From: Isoetes taiwanensis | Lineage: Eukaryota > Streptophyta > Lycopodiopsida > Isoetales > Isoetaceae | Length of the DNA stretch: 64,000 nt | Assembly: GCA_021234155.1 (NCBI GenBank) | Contig: JAJEKV010000305.1 | Span: forward strand, 248,001 to 312,000 | Direction: 5' to 3' | Shown: one piece after another, positions 24,991 to 36,895 of the stretch | Layout: each line of letters opens with the position of its first letter | Position numbering within the stretch: the first letter of the stretch is position 1 | Notes under the pieces: model-generated | The model's input: only the letters and a program-made list of their open reading frames with translations | Databases searched by the model: none | What the model was told of the DNA's origin: nothing | Program-made: the position numbers and the translations under genes

Positions 24991-25356
24991 AAGGCGATCT
25001 TCCAAAACCTCCTTAAGCGCTTCCAGCCTCCGTTTGATATCGGTAAAGACTCCTCCTCATGGCTACCTCTATCCTTCATCACCTGGTACAACGCCTCTCC
25101 CCACATTGCCGAGGTAGATGTTAACCTAGTATTCCAAGTTTTCCGTAAAGAATTTGACTTGTCCTTAACCCCGAACTCAAACCCGTTCTACCAACAAGTT
25201 CGTAAGAATTCCAAGAGACAAGAGCTCCTAGCTTGCAAGAAGTACCCCATGCATAGGGTACTTTGTACCAAAGACTGTATTGCAAAACGTTCTTTAGTCA
25301 CATACCCAACATTGCTAAACCGCCGCATTAGAACCGAAAGCCACCCAACTACATGA
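24991..25356 (+). CDS. Unrecognised ORF behind the second promoter module
   Basis: An open frame of about 120 codons ends with a stop after 'RRIRTESHPTT' at 25356. It includes 'WLPLSFITWYNASPHIAEVD' and 'VFQVFRKEFDLSLTPNSNPF'. It has no in-frame ATG. ATGGCT at 25059, in a context like that of the H3-like start, opens a different frame, so one indel near 25060-25120 may have split the original N-terminus. I cannot assign a family. It is not one of the standard retroviral domains and shows no histone-fold signature. Confidence 0.4.
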   Translation, partial: KAIFQNLLKRFQPPFDIGKDSSSWLPLSFITWYNASPHIAEVDVNLVFQVFRKEFDLSLTPNSNPFYQQVRKNSKRQELLACKKYPMHRVLCTKDCIAKRSLVTYPTLLNRRIRTESHPTT

Positions 25357-26839
25357 CCCCTCGAAAGCGCATTAGAAAGAGATTTTTCTCTTACAACACG
25401 CCCCTTATCACTATATTTATTCTATAGGGCCCAAACCCGTGGTAGGTGAACCATCAATCCAGCCCACTAGAGGTCACACCCTTTGACGCAGCAATGGACC
25501 TAACAACTACCGCTTGAGTACCTAAGAGGCCATAGCAAATCATCCGGAGGAAAGTGAGGACACGTAAGAAGAAAGCGGGGAAGAAGAAATGGAAGTGGAC
25601 TCAAAAGAAGAACGCCGAGAAGCGTAACGTGATGTTACCCGATTGCCGACAGAGCACACCGAGGATTTTAAACCAATTGGGCCGGGAATAACAAGTCTAG
25701 CAATCGATTATAGTCGAGGGGCAGGAATATCCGCTCCTAAACCATATTAAAACCTTCCCAATGCGGGGACGTTATCGCGCCGACTAACTCCTTCACCTTC
25801 TACCGCAAAATGCCGGACTTAGAGGATTTCATCGACTAAGAAACAGATGACTTTCCAAGTGTAAGAAAGCAAAGAACATACATGTGACACAACATGTCGA
25901 TATCGGGGCCTCATAGCACTATCGTCGAGGCATGATGACGAAGAGCAACTCCCTACACGAAGAGGAGGAGTTTGTGGCACCCAAGAGCAGATGGGAATAA
26001 GGGGAAAGACAACAAGAGCAATCGCTACCGTAATCTTCTTCACAAGTACCATTACCAACGCTCCAAGGGAGAGCCACGAACTTAACAAGTGTACTTAACG
26101 CTTCTTCCATGATTAATAAGAATTAGTTCAAGCACGGCCGACAAAGATGCATCAAGGCATGTGTCCACTGGAGCACGGGGGAGGGATACCCCGAAAGACT
26201 TAAATACTATCTTCCGCTCCCAACGCATCGTAGGATAATAGTATTTCATAAGCTTTTCAGCCCACGAGGAGAGAAGAAGCCGCGGTGATGCCGATAGCAC
26301 TATCGATTTGGCATGCACGCCGCGGCCATCGTAAAAAGTCTAACCATGTAATTTTGGTGAAGGGAGGACACCTTGAGCATTTTCGACCAGGGTACCCCCA
26401 CCTTCGACAAGGTAGGTTGGCGAATAGCAGCTCATACCCGATAGACGGGTCGAAGAGCTAGCCTTAGCTATCCCGAGGGGATCATCGAGGATATATCCTA
26501 ACTTGGGACGCATGCTGGTACGCCCAAGTGAGGAAATTCCTTGAGGATCACCCATCCCATCAAGAAATCTATGTAATGAAAATCATGACTATTGTATTAA
26601 GTTAATATATATCGGCTATATATTAATAAAAATATAAGATCTTTTGAATTGCATTTTAAATGTCTTTTTGATATCTTTGTCGTAACAATCGTATCATTCA
26701 AACTCTTAATGCAACCAACAAGAGAACTCATGATAAATGGTGCCAATGCAATATGTGCAGCTAGAACAGCCAGGAATGTCGAAATTGAATTCCAAGCCCA
26801 AGGCAGAAAGCAGACACCACCGGACAATTCCAGTTTCGG
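25357..26839 (+). other. Degenerate inner part of the gypsy element
   Basis: No intact gene. Short coding-like pieces remain, for example an acidic stretch 'SGEEEMEVDSKEERREA' near 25575-25625 and 'NSFTFYRKMPDLEDFID' near 25780-25840. Stops are frequent in all frames. It may be the decayed C-terminal part of the preceding ORF plus the N-terminal part of gag. Confidence 0.45.
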
Positions 26840-27595
26840 AATCTGTTCGAAGAGTATTACGCACCTACGCCAGAGGAGGAAATCTCGCAGATGAGGTCAG
26901 ATCTGCAAGAAATAAAAGCCATGTTAGCCGGCAGGGGAAATAACAGCGTGATCGAACGCGTAAGCCCCGTGAGGCCCGCTTTCAACACAAAGGAAAGGAA
27001 AGAAAGAGGAGCCGGGCGCAGCTTCTTCTAGCTCCAATTTTCGATAGCTCGACTCAAGCTCTGGGTCTGAGAAAGAAACAGAAAGGACCGCCCGAAGGGA
27101 AGAAAGGATAAGGGTGAGACAGCCAAGCCAATCCGATTACCAGAAAAAAGTCGATTCGGCCTTGAGTAATGTTTGGAAAGCCCGCAGCCGGAACAGCCCG
27201 CGAAAATGATCGTGGATGGAAGTCGGGCATGGCTAGACGAAATGAGCGAATATAGAAATGCTTACGGCATGAAGGATAAGGATAAGGGCAGAGTAGCCAC
27301 CGCTAACTTGAAAGGGGCAGCCCGTATTTGGTGGAGGGGCTATGCCAAAGCCCACGGAATGAGCAGAGACAAGTGCAGGTTCTCAAAGTTTGCGAAGGCC
27401 TTCAAACGACACTATGTGCCAAGAGAGCACAAGTGCCATCAAATGCAAGCATTCCACAGGTTGCAACAGGGGAACAAATCTGTACAGAAATATACGAAGG
27501 AGTTCATGAGGTTGAGGCTTTATGTGCCAAAACTCAGTGAGAGAAGAGCGGTGGAAGGCTATGTGGAGGGCGTGAATGAAGAACTACGGAATTAG
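26840..27595 (+). pseudogene. Ty3/gypsy Gag
   Basis: The first piece, 'EEYYAPTPEEEISQMRSDLQ' followed by EIKAMLAGRG (about 26845-26940), has the coiled-coil look of a gag N-terminus. The main piece 27173-27595 is a Retrotrans_gag domain with 'LKGAARIWWRGYAKAHG', 'FSKFAKAFKRHYVPREH', 'FHRLQQGNKSVQKYTKEF' and 'LSERRAVEGYVEGVNEEL'. Stops and frame changes between 26990 and 27170 separate the two. No CCHC zinc knuckle is visible downstream (27600-28080), where it would be expected. Gag forms the virus-like particle of the element. Confidence 0.85.
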
Positions 27596-28089
27596 TCGTG
27601 GCCCCGAACCCGGCCAAGATCGGAGGTCAAGCAAAGGCCATAAGCTTACAAGGAACGGGACCCCAGAATAGTGAACCCAAGTAGTGGTATGACAAAGGAA
27701 AAGGGTATGGGGGCCATAGCCCAAGAGCAACCAGTCCATCATCTGCTAAAACGCCATACTCGGGAAATCAATGGAAACAGCCAGAGAAAAAGCACGTCAG
27801 CTTCAAAGACAAAGGACAAGGGGGAGGCTCAAACTACTCAAAGACAGTCAAGCAGTTCCTCAACTCCATTCCGAAGGAAAAGCTGCAAGAATGCATAGAA
27901 AAGCAGGTTATAAGCCCGGTGCTTCCAGCCCAGATAGAACACACAACCGCCTGCTCGCGGATGAACGCAAAGACTTAAGCGGAGATGGGAGGTTGGGAGA
28001 CCCCGCCAGAAGAAGAGGAGGACGAAGGACGCGACTTTATCCATGGTGAGTGTCATATCTTTGCCGCCATAGATACAGAAAGCGCAGAG

Positions 28090-30226
28090 AATAATATCCA
28101 CGATTGGTAAGATAGCCGCCAAATCCTTTATAGTCCTCATAGACTGTGGCAGTTCCCACAATTTTGCATCACCAAGGATGGCCGAAATGCTAAAGTTGAA
28201 AACAGTGAAGTCTAAGCCCAGGCCAGTAGTGTTAGCTAGTGGAACCATCAGGCACACTGTCGGCAAGAGGGTGGATTTCAATATAGACTTACCTGGCATC
28301 AATATTGAAATGGGGGCAGAGATCATGAACATCGGAAAATATGACCTCATCATAGGTATGGAATATCTCCACCCAGCAAAAGCACAAATAGATTGTGGGG
28401 AGTTTAAAGGTGAAGCTAACTACCAACCGGAAGATTATAGAAATCTGGGTAAGCAAGTAACACCTATAATGCAATGCATGTCGAGTAAGAAGTTACATAG
28501 ATGCATCAAAAGGGAGCAAGTTGCATACATCTTCAAATTAGAGCTTGCCGAAGAAGAGGCACCAGAGGATAAAGAAGATAAATCAGTGAGCAAGCTACCC
28601 AAGCAGATAGCTAAGCTAATAAAAGAGTTCCATGACTCGTTTCCCGATGAAATCAAGGAACTTCCACCATATAGAGGAATGGAGTGCGAGATTGCACTCG
28701 AACCAGGCACCAAGCCCACAAGTAAGGCACCGTATAGAATGACGGCTCACGAACTATCAGAGTTGAAGAAGCAATTGCAAGAGCTATTAGACCTAGGGTT
28801 CATAAGGCCTAGTGTCTCTCCGTTCGGAGCCCCCATCTTATTCGTCAAGAAGGATGGAAGCTTGAGGATGTGTATTGACTACCGTCAATTAAACAAAAAC
28901 ACCATCAAGAACAAGTATGCCTTACCAAGAGCAGATGACCTGATGGATCAGTTACAAGGTGCCAGAGTCTTCTCCAAAATAGACTTAAGATCTGGATATC
29001 ATCAAATCAGAATCAAGGAGGAAGATATCCACAAAACGGCGTTTCGAACAAGATATGGCCACTACGAATTCACAGTGATGCCATTTGGCCTATCTAATGC
29101 CCCAGCAACGTTCATGAGACTCTGAACGATATCTTTCGGGAATTCCTTGACACATTTGTTATCGTGTTCTTCGATGACATTTTGGTGTATAGCAAGTCCC
29201 TAGAGGAGCATATTCAGCATTTGAGAAGGGTACTTGAGAAGCTGAGAAGACATCGACTTTGGCGCTAAGTTGTCAAAATGTCACTTCGCCAATCGAAAAG
29301 AGTGGAATACTTGGGGCATATTATATCGCCAGACGGCATCTCCAATCGATCCCGAAAGATCCAAGCATTGATTGAATGGCCAGCACCAAAGAACATACAC
29401 GAGGTGAGAAGCTTTTTGGGCTTAGCAGGATATTATAGAAAGTTTGTCAAGAACTTTGCTAAGATAGCAGCACCTTTGACGGACCTCACCAAGGCAGAGA
29501 AGATAAAAGACTGGGTGGCACATTGGCAAAAGAAGGCTCAAGCAGGATTTGAGAAGTTAAAGGAAGCCTTAACAACCACTGCCTTAACATTGCCCCGATC
29601 CGTAGAAGGACAAGCTAGTTGCAACCGATGCTAGCAAGATTGCGGCGGAGCAGCCTTAATGCAAGAAGAAAGAGTTGTAGCATACGATTCACGGAAGATG
29701 AACCACGCAGAGACTCGCTACACCCGACACATGATCGAGCTATTGGCAAGAGTAAGAGCTTTAAAGATCCGGAGACACTATCTATTGGGAAGGAAGTTCC
29801 ATTAGATATCGATCATCGAGTCTACAATACATCTTCACGCAACCATTGCTGAATTTGAGACAAAGAAGATGGATGGAGTTCCTGGAAGAGTACGATTTTG
29901 AGATTGTGTACAAGCCAGGGAAACTCAATGTGGTTGCAGATGCTCTGTCAAGACATCCCTTAACAACAAGAGTGCATTGCAATGCCATATCAACACTCAC
30001 CAGTGAGTTTGGCAAGAAAATAGAAGAAACGTTGCCAACGGACAAGGACTTCCAGGAAGTATGGGCAAGCCTTTCTAAAGAGGCAAGAACGGACAAAGAG
30101 AGAGAAACCTTCAAACATTTTAAGAAGGAGGGAAATCTCTTGTACTATAAGAATAAGTTGTGTGTGCCAGAATCATCTGGAGTCAGAAGGTTGATTCTCC
30201 ACGACACCCACAAATGTAATCAATAG
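28090..30226 (+). pseudogene. Ty3/gypsy Pol: protease, RT, RNase H
   Basis: The protease begins near 28100. Its catalytic motif reads L-I-D-C-G-S-S (Asp codon 28142) instead of D-T/S-G, followed by '[10 protein letters not shown]'. RT follows in the same frame: '[20 protein letters not shown]', '[18 protein letters not shown]', '[15 protein letters not shown]', '[13 protein letters not shown]'. A one-base loss at about 29124 shifts the frame before '[12 protein letters not shown]' (catalytic FxDD, about 29160-29190). Another shift near 29265 precedes 'VEYLGHIISPDG' and 'FLGLAGYYRKFVKNF'. RNase H remains as 'ERVVAYDSRKMNHAETRY' and 'EFLEEYDFEIVYKPGKLN' with 'VVADALSRHP' (29640-29960), again across frames. 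The integrase zinc-finger start 'RRLILHDTH' ends the last open piece. Clear family, dead copy. Confidence 0.93.
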
Positions 30227-31515
30227 CCGGCCACGCAGGTTTTACAAAACCTACTTCAAGATAAGGAGTAGTTACTATTGGCCGTGCATGAAGAAGCAGA
30301 TAGCAAGGTATATACGCCGAAGTGTCCAAAATTTATGTCACAGACCAAAGCGAGCAACTACGAATTCGGGGCATTAGAGCCATTGCCGCACCAAACTCCA
30401 AGTGGGAGATAATTAGCATGGACTTCATTACATGTGGCTCCCTAGAACCATAAGGGGCAAAGACGCCTTTAATGGTCGTGAGTCGACAAATTGTCGAAAA
30501 TGGCGACTTTGTGCCTTGTAGAAGCACCGACACGGCTTTGGACAATACGTGTTATTTACAAAGGAGATTTTTAGACTCCATGGGATGCCAAGAGAAATAA
30601 TCTTTGATCGGATTCAAGTTCATGAGTGCATTCTCGCAGATCTCTTCAAGACCATCGAACGAAATTATCGATGAGCTCGGCTTATCACCCTCGACCGATG
30701 GGCGACGGGAGCACTCAATCAGATACTTGAAGATATGTTATGGAACTATGTCCGGAACAAGCAATCAAAGTGGGATGACTTCATTTACTTGGTTGAGTTT
30801 ACATACAATAGCACCAAGCGGTGAGTCATCCCAAATGTCGCCGCTTATGATCAACTACGGCCATCAATTGTTTGACACCGACACTTGGCACAACCCCGCG
30901 GTCCAAGGTAGAAGTATCCCGCCAGATGTTAGCCGAGATGCAACAATTGGTTGAGGAGGTGAGAGGATACCTCTTAGCAGCAAGAAGCTTCAGGCAAAGA
31001 GCATAGCTGATCGGCACCGAACAAGAAGGGAGTTCAAAGTAGGGGACAATGTTTGGCTGAAGATAAAAGTCAAACAAGCAAAGCTCCGCGATCGGCAATT
31101 GCAAGAAGCTTGCTCCAAGGTGGGCTGGTCCATTCAAAATTGTCAAAAGAGTGGGCAACCAAGCCTACAAATTAGACTTACCAAAGACACCTAAAGATCC
31201 ATAGAGTCTTTCACGTAAGTCTCCTAAAGAAACACACTCCTAATCCGGAGGAAGTATTGGAGACACCGAAGCCATCGAAATTAATCGGACGATCAGCTTG
31301 AGATTGTCCCCGAGCTTCTTCTCGAACCGATCCTATAAGAAGACGAGAAGATCTCAATTTCTCCAAGCACTTTGTGAAATGGACGCACTTACCGCTGGAA
31401 GACGCACGCGGGTACTACAATCGATCTTGAGAAGCACCCACAATTCATGGAGCAATGCAAGGGTCGCCTCGTCACCGAAGTAGTCGACTCCGAACCAATG
31501 GGGGAGTGAGGTAAT
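30227..31515 (+). pseudogene. Ty3/gypsy integrase with C-terminal chromodomain
   Basis: Broken into many short frames. Recognisable pieces are 'LSKMATLCLVEAPTRL' (core, about 30495-30540), a 'SSAYHPR' segment of the DDE core (about 30680), 'WNYVRNKQSKWDDFIYLVEF' (about 30740-30800), 'LAPRWAGPFKIVKRVGNQAY' (about 31105-31165) and 'HRVFHVSLLKKHTP' (about 31200-31240). At 31370-31505 'FVKWTHLPLEDA' and, after one frame change, 'DLEKHPQFMEQCKGRLVTEV' look like a chromodomain (W in LVKW, acidic LPLEDATWE-like helix start). Chromodomains of chromoviruses bind methylated histone H3 and steer integration to heterochromatin. Here the aromatic cage cannot be judged fully because of the frame break. Confidence 0.8.
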
Positions 31516-32057
31516 ATAGGAGTCTACTTCCGATGCCACGGAAGTAGTCAGCTTGAGAGAAAAGAGGTCATTCAGATGCATGATAGGGAAGCACCTCTAG
31601 TCAATGCTTACCACGGGAAGGATCCTTCACGCACAAATACGGGGAGGACACCAACCTTCACGCAAAAAGCAACTAAAGGTGTAGGCATGAGTGTCATCCT
31701 AGGCATGATAGGGCGCTGTCTCCACGGCTATGATGGGAGAAGCATAATCTTCCTACGCCGGGAGATATGCCTTGCATTCATGCAATTGTGTAATGGGTGG
31801 TTCCCTAACAACCAACCCTTATAATAAGTAATCATGTACTAATGTAGTGTTGAACCTGCAGGCCAATAGAATGACGAACCGGCGGGAGATTGCACTACAA
31901 GACTGGTGGCATGTATAGCTACAATGAGACGAGAACCTTAAGAACAATTTTATCATGATTAATCTTGATATTATAATTGATAATTGAAGTAAGGCATAAA
32001 TTAAATGCCTTATCACGTGGTGATTATAAACATTTCAATTATAACTTTTAAGTATTA

Positions 32058-35000
32058 TCTATATATAATAATAAAGGCGTTTTATGATAGTTTGTGCACA
32101 GTTTGAGCCGTCGAATTTTTTATTTTATTTTGGTTCGTTGGATTTTCGGTTTCATTTTTTTTCTGATGCGGTTGGTTTTTTCTTATGGAAGCTCTGGAGA
32201 TGTTTTACTTGGCCATCGCTCTTCTGGAGATGTTTTACTTGGCCATCGCTCTGTTTTATTTCTTTCGGATTGTATGTTCATTTCTTGTGCCCTTTGAACG
32301 GCCGAGCTTATATTTTCAAGAGACCAGTGCTTTATTCAAAGCTTGCCTGGTCCGAAACCAGCATTCGAATAAAGGCAGGGAGCTACTGGAGGGAGGTCGC
32401 TCCATTCAAACCCTGCAAAATAAGCCGTTCCATTCGGCATCAGGTTTTGATATTTCGCTAAAATGTTTTATCTTATCGCATTTCTTTTTACCGTCATTTT
32501 TCCTTCAATCCTTTACATCCTAGGGTTCTTTAATGATTACATGCTTCTATTGATCCATATCTGTTTGGTTTATAATTTTGGCGCTTGTTTTGGATATATG
32601 ATGTTCTATCTATTGAAATAAGATGTATCATTCTTTTTCTCGATAAGTGAGTAGATATCCACGGCCATCGATCAACAATGTAAATTTCATTTCATGTATA
32701 AGCATGAGTATCCAAAATGCACTCAAAGATATAATGTTCTCGTTTAGGTATGGGAAGTGCAATCTCTCACCAATCTTGTTTTATGCTTTTTATGTATAGG
32801 CATGGGTACTACAATCCACTCGCATGGCGGTGGCCGAGGAAGGCATCAATCTCTTTTCTATAGAGACCTAACCGTGGCACCGGCCAATGAGATCTATGTC
32901 TTTTTACTGTGGCAGTCCAATACACCGGCAAAGCCCCCCCGCCGCCTTATAGAGAGAAAATGCCTGGTGGAACAGAGCCTCCTCCTCCACCTTTTATACT
33001 TTGGAGGATAGAATTGAAAGAAATCCAGAGGCTTCTGGCTGTGAGATGCATTTTACCGCCACCCGACTCGAGGTATCGAGGTAAGGCAAGTCTCCACTCG
33101 AGAACTCCTAAATCGGTTGTAAATGGGAAAGGTCCTGTGCTTGGATATGGTGATACTCCTGTCATATCTCCACAAACACCGTGATGTCCAGACTTCAGCC
33201 AGCCCCTCATGGTGGTCACCTAGAGAGCGCCTTGCATCTTGGAAGAAGAGATGGTGAAAGAGAGGATGGAGCTTGAGAATCAAGCTGATCAAACTTCGGT
33301 GACTACTATTTCATACTGCAATGCATTCACCACGTGTCCGGATGGCAAAGTGTGTTTATATTTGAAGATGTCTTAATTGTACATATCTTATGTTAGTTTT
33401 TTATAGAACAAATGGAAAAAAAGGGGGTTATAGTAATACAATGTTAAAAGTTGTTTATATTTTATGATATAGGTAAAAACGAAAAGCTTCTAAAGAAAAG
33501 GGCTCGAAAGTGAGGAAGATTTTGAAGCCTTTGCGTATGACATAAAAGAGATAATGATATATAAGAGCATTTCCGCCCCTCGAAACGTAATCGAAGAAGA
33601 CGACGAGGAAAAGCTAGAAACAAATTTTTCTACCCCATTTAAACACCGGGGACGAAAATCTGTTTTGTTTAGATTGAATTTCGACAAATTATTTCTGTTT
33701 GGCGGTGTGTTCTCGAGGGGATGAAAATGGATGCGAGGATGTTGGCACCAAAGAAGAGTCAAGATGTCCGATCAAGATGCCCGACGATCCTTCTATCTAG
33801 ACCGACCGGGCTTGGTCGGATCATCCGCTACTTGGGTCGATGCTATTGGCGTGGTGGGAGGATTTTCTTCGGTATTGTCATGAAGTTAAAAGGCAGTGGA
33901 GTGATTGCCCATAAGACTTTCCACAGGTTTGTTGAATGCTATTGGGACATATGTATCTTTAGTCTTGTGTGAGTAGTGATTTTAAATGAAGTATTTATTC
34001 TTTAGTAAGGGCCCATTGGAATACAAAGGTATGTGGTACATGCAAGAGTGGGTGGGAGACAGACGACAAAGGATGCAACTGGCAGAGCACCGGAATCAGT
34101 TGGTGCATCTCTTAGACGTTACAATGAATATGCTCTTCAAAAGGTCAGAGTTCATTCACATATCCAAAATGATAAAATAACATGTACATGAAGGAATACT
34201 ACTTGCTGTTCATAAATCTTTTGGTATATTGCATTCGTGTCCTTTATAAGTTGTTGCTTTTTTCTGATTACATATGGAAAATGTTAATATAGAACATGTA
34301 GAATGGCATTTTGAAGGAAGAAAAAAGGTTCCAAATCAATGCCCTGTTTATGATCACATTGTCATTAACTTTGTCATGTGTTCGATACTGCCTTTGTAGT
34401 GGATATTCGGGACATTTAATTGTTGCTATCCAAATTGGACTCAACACTTGCAAAATGTGGATAAAATCTTTGGATTTAATAAGCTGCCCTAGAACGTAAA
34501 CTAATTCCTTCTCAGACAACACAAACCTTTAGGTCCTGCAAATTACCATACATGTGGAACTAGGGGTGGAGAATGGAGATGAATAGCATTCAACCATTAC
34601 AATCAAAATGAAAAAGCTTTGTTTATTGAAGCACTATTCAAATATTGAGTGCATACTGGATATTGATTGCTTTTAAACAAGATAGGTCTTATTAAAGCTT
34701 ACAAAGCAACATTCAATATCACTACTTTTAAGATTCCAATTAACTTTTGTGTCAAGCTTAAGGGTCATATTGGGCCTTTCGATATCTTCTTTATGTCAAA
34801 ACTTAAATGTTCAACTTATTTTTGCAACCCTTTTATGAGCACACTTTTTATTATCCTTGGAGTTGCTCCACTTTTAACACCTTTACTTGAATTTTCAAGT
34901 GCTCCTGTTTAACAACAAATGGATTATTTTAGCCCATCAACATCAATGTGCCCAATTATGGAATTTCTTTTAAAAACATTTCATGCCTACAATTTATGAT

Positions 35001-35251
35001 CTAACTCTTGCTCCCCATCAATGTACCCCATCAATGTACCCAGTTAAAGTTAAGGAACTCCTTTTGAAAATATTTCATGCCACTTTATGATCTACTTCTT
35101 GCTCCTAATGCTTAATATCACATCTACTCGGAATGCCCAATGAAATATCAACGTCCATAAGGTCATCAAGAATTTACAATGCGCTTTTATATAGTTGTTA
35201 TTTTAATATATTTCCAATGAAAGCCCAGCAACGCTGGGCACTTTTTCTAGT
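32058..35251 (+). mobile_element. Nested Helitron, 3.2 kb
   Basis: The 5' end at 32058 is TCTATATATAATAATAAAGG after an A at 32057. The 3' end is the hairpin GCCCAGCAACGCTGGGC, then ACTTTTTCTAG ending at 35251, followed by T at 35252. TC...hairpin...CTAG inserted between A and T without target duplication is the Helitron signature. No Rep/helicase is recognised, so it is non-autonomous. The interior has a 31-bp tandem duplication (about 32190-32252, 'GGAGATGTTTTACTTGGCCA'). It also has a Pro-rich coding-like stretch near 32910-33180 that may be captured exon sequence. It sits between the chromodomain and the PPT of the gypsy element and is therefore younger than that insertion. Confidence 0.88.
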
Positions 35252-35351
35252 CTTGTAATAATTGTGTTAATTACATGTAAAATCCAAGGTTCTTTATACA
35301 GGTTCTTGTCAAAGGTCGGGAGACTCGTGATGCTGCGGACAGCATCAATCC

Positions 35352-35364
35352 AAGGTGGGGAGAA
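35352..35364 (+). other. Polypurine tract
   Basis: AAGGTGGGGAGAA lies directly before the TGTGACG start of the 3' LTR. Such tracts prime plus-strand DNA synthesis in LTR retrotransposons. The same GGTGGGGAGAA string also occurs at 22970-22980 in the leader. Confidence 0.88.
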
Positions 35365-36895
35365 TGTGACGTTCCAGAATAATATACGGTATGAATACGT
35401 ATATTATACTGACACGTCACTAGTACATGTCGACTCAGACGACATGTACACAGCGACCATAAAAGGGAAGTACCCTAAGGCCACATGTGAATATAATACC
35501 TTTTGCCATGTGGCAATAGCCCATTGACCAAAAGGGCCCAGCCCTAAAATCGTGGGGATAAAGGGACATAAACCCTAAAAGGGAAACCTTTTCGGTTTCT
35601 AGCCCCTATAAGTCGGATTGAGCAAAGACTGGACGCTTTTCACCTGAACAAGCTTGAGAGGAACCGAATTTCTGTTAACCGATCGGGCCAAAGCCAATCT
35701 CGGAGATCCAAAGAAGATGGATGCCTCTCGGAGGAGTGGGAGCCAGCCAAGAAGCGGGTTAGTGGTTGATCCGATAGTTAAAGCCGAGTTTTCAGCTCTC
35801 ATTCGATAGGATTCGTATTCATTCTTAGCTATAGGCGACCCCTACAGCCTAAGAATGATAGGCACTAACAAAGGAACCTAACCATGTATGATTAGGTAGA
35901 TTAGAATAGGTGTATCCTATTATTTTCAGTTCTGTTGTGATGATGTTTTATCATTCTATGCGCCACTCTTTGTGTATTGGGAAGGGGGGGTAGAGACTCG
36001 AGCCCAAGTAGTTGTATGATCCTAGTTTTAGCCCATTAATTCCCCACCACGCGCTCGGTGCATAAGAGCCCGCCCGGTTGTGGGTGGCTGAGCTAGACCG
36101 CCGACAAGGAAGGGCTTGTTCGGGATCACGATTGATCCCTCCGGTGCGTAGCGACGCCGGGAACATTGTGGGCTAGGCCTAATACCCCACCGCACCGCGT
36201 GAGGGCGGTGGTATGGGCTCGACACCTCTTGGGTGATGCGCCATCTTCTAGGGGTTCAAGTCATATACGAGCAAAGGGCTCTCTAGTCGCCTGCGGATTG
36301 GCATGAACCTTCGGAGGAGAGTGATCTCCTCCCGCCTCATCGGGAGCCGGGAGATGCAACCGGTAGTAGCCCCTTTGGCTATGAACCCAAGCAGTTACTC
36401 TGGCCAGCCCAATACTTTTCAGCCTATCCGCAAAGTATGCAATGTGAGGGGCGGATGGAGTGGACTACCCAATCCACCATGTTTCTATGCCGCCCAAATC
36501 CATTTGCCATGAATTCGCCTCGCATTGTTATCCCGGAGACCCAAGCCGCCGGGCCTTTTCCCCAAGAGTCTGAGCCTGGATAGGATTTCCCCATGTTATG
36601 TTGATGTACTGATGTGTTGTTGCAGCTACTATGATATGGTGGACCACCCTTCGAGGTGGGTATATTATTGTTGATTGATGTCATGTGCTCATGTGTGTTT
36701 ATGCTTCCGCAGCTAGATCGATCCCGAGGGAGACGGGATGAATGACACGTCCATTCTTCCCCGTCGGGTTCTTGGCCACCAGCAAGAGCCCGATGTTAGG
36801 TGGACGACCTCATGTCAGCGAGCAGATGCTGGTTTGAGGGATGATCTCCAGTTTGTATACGATCGGGGCATCGTATAGGAGCTGGGGCCGTCACA
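35365..36895 (+). repeat. 3' LTR, complete
   Basis: 1531 bp from TGTGACGTTCCAG to CGTCACA, bounded by the PPT on the left. It contains the 1.13-kb stretch shared with the 5' LTR plus 399 bp missing there. A likely TATA element has not been assigned with confidence; CCCTATAAGTCG at about 35605 is a candidate. Confidence 0.92.

Larger units (their letters stand above)
20824..36895 (+). mobile_element. Ty3/gypsy chromovirus carrying an H3-like gene
   Basis: One 16-kb element in plus orientation. It consists of 5' LTR (20824-21950, 5' end missing), PBS (21952), a leader with five hairpin repeats, H3-like ORF (23147-24331), an unrecognised ORF (about 24991-25356), gag (about 26840-27595), protease-RT-RNase H (28090-30226), integrase with chromodomain (30227-31515), a nested Helitron (32058-35251), PPT (35352-35364) and 3' LTR (35365-36895). 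The LTR begins TGTGACG and ends CGTCACA. The aspartic protease - RT - RNase H - integrase - chromodomain order defines chromoviruses. Pol carries several frame changes, so this copy is not autonomous. Extra ORFs between PBS and gag are not part of standard chromoviruses. A target-site duplication cannot be tested because the 5' end is lost. Confidence 0.93.
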
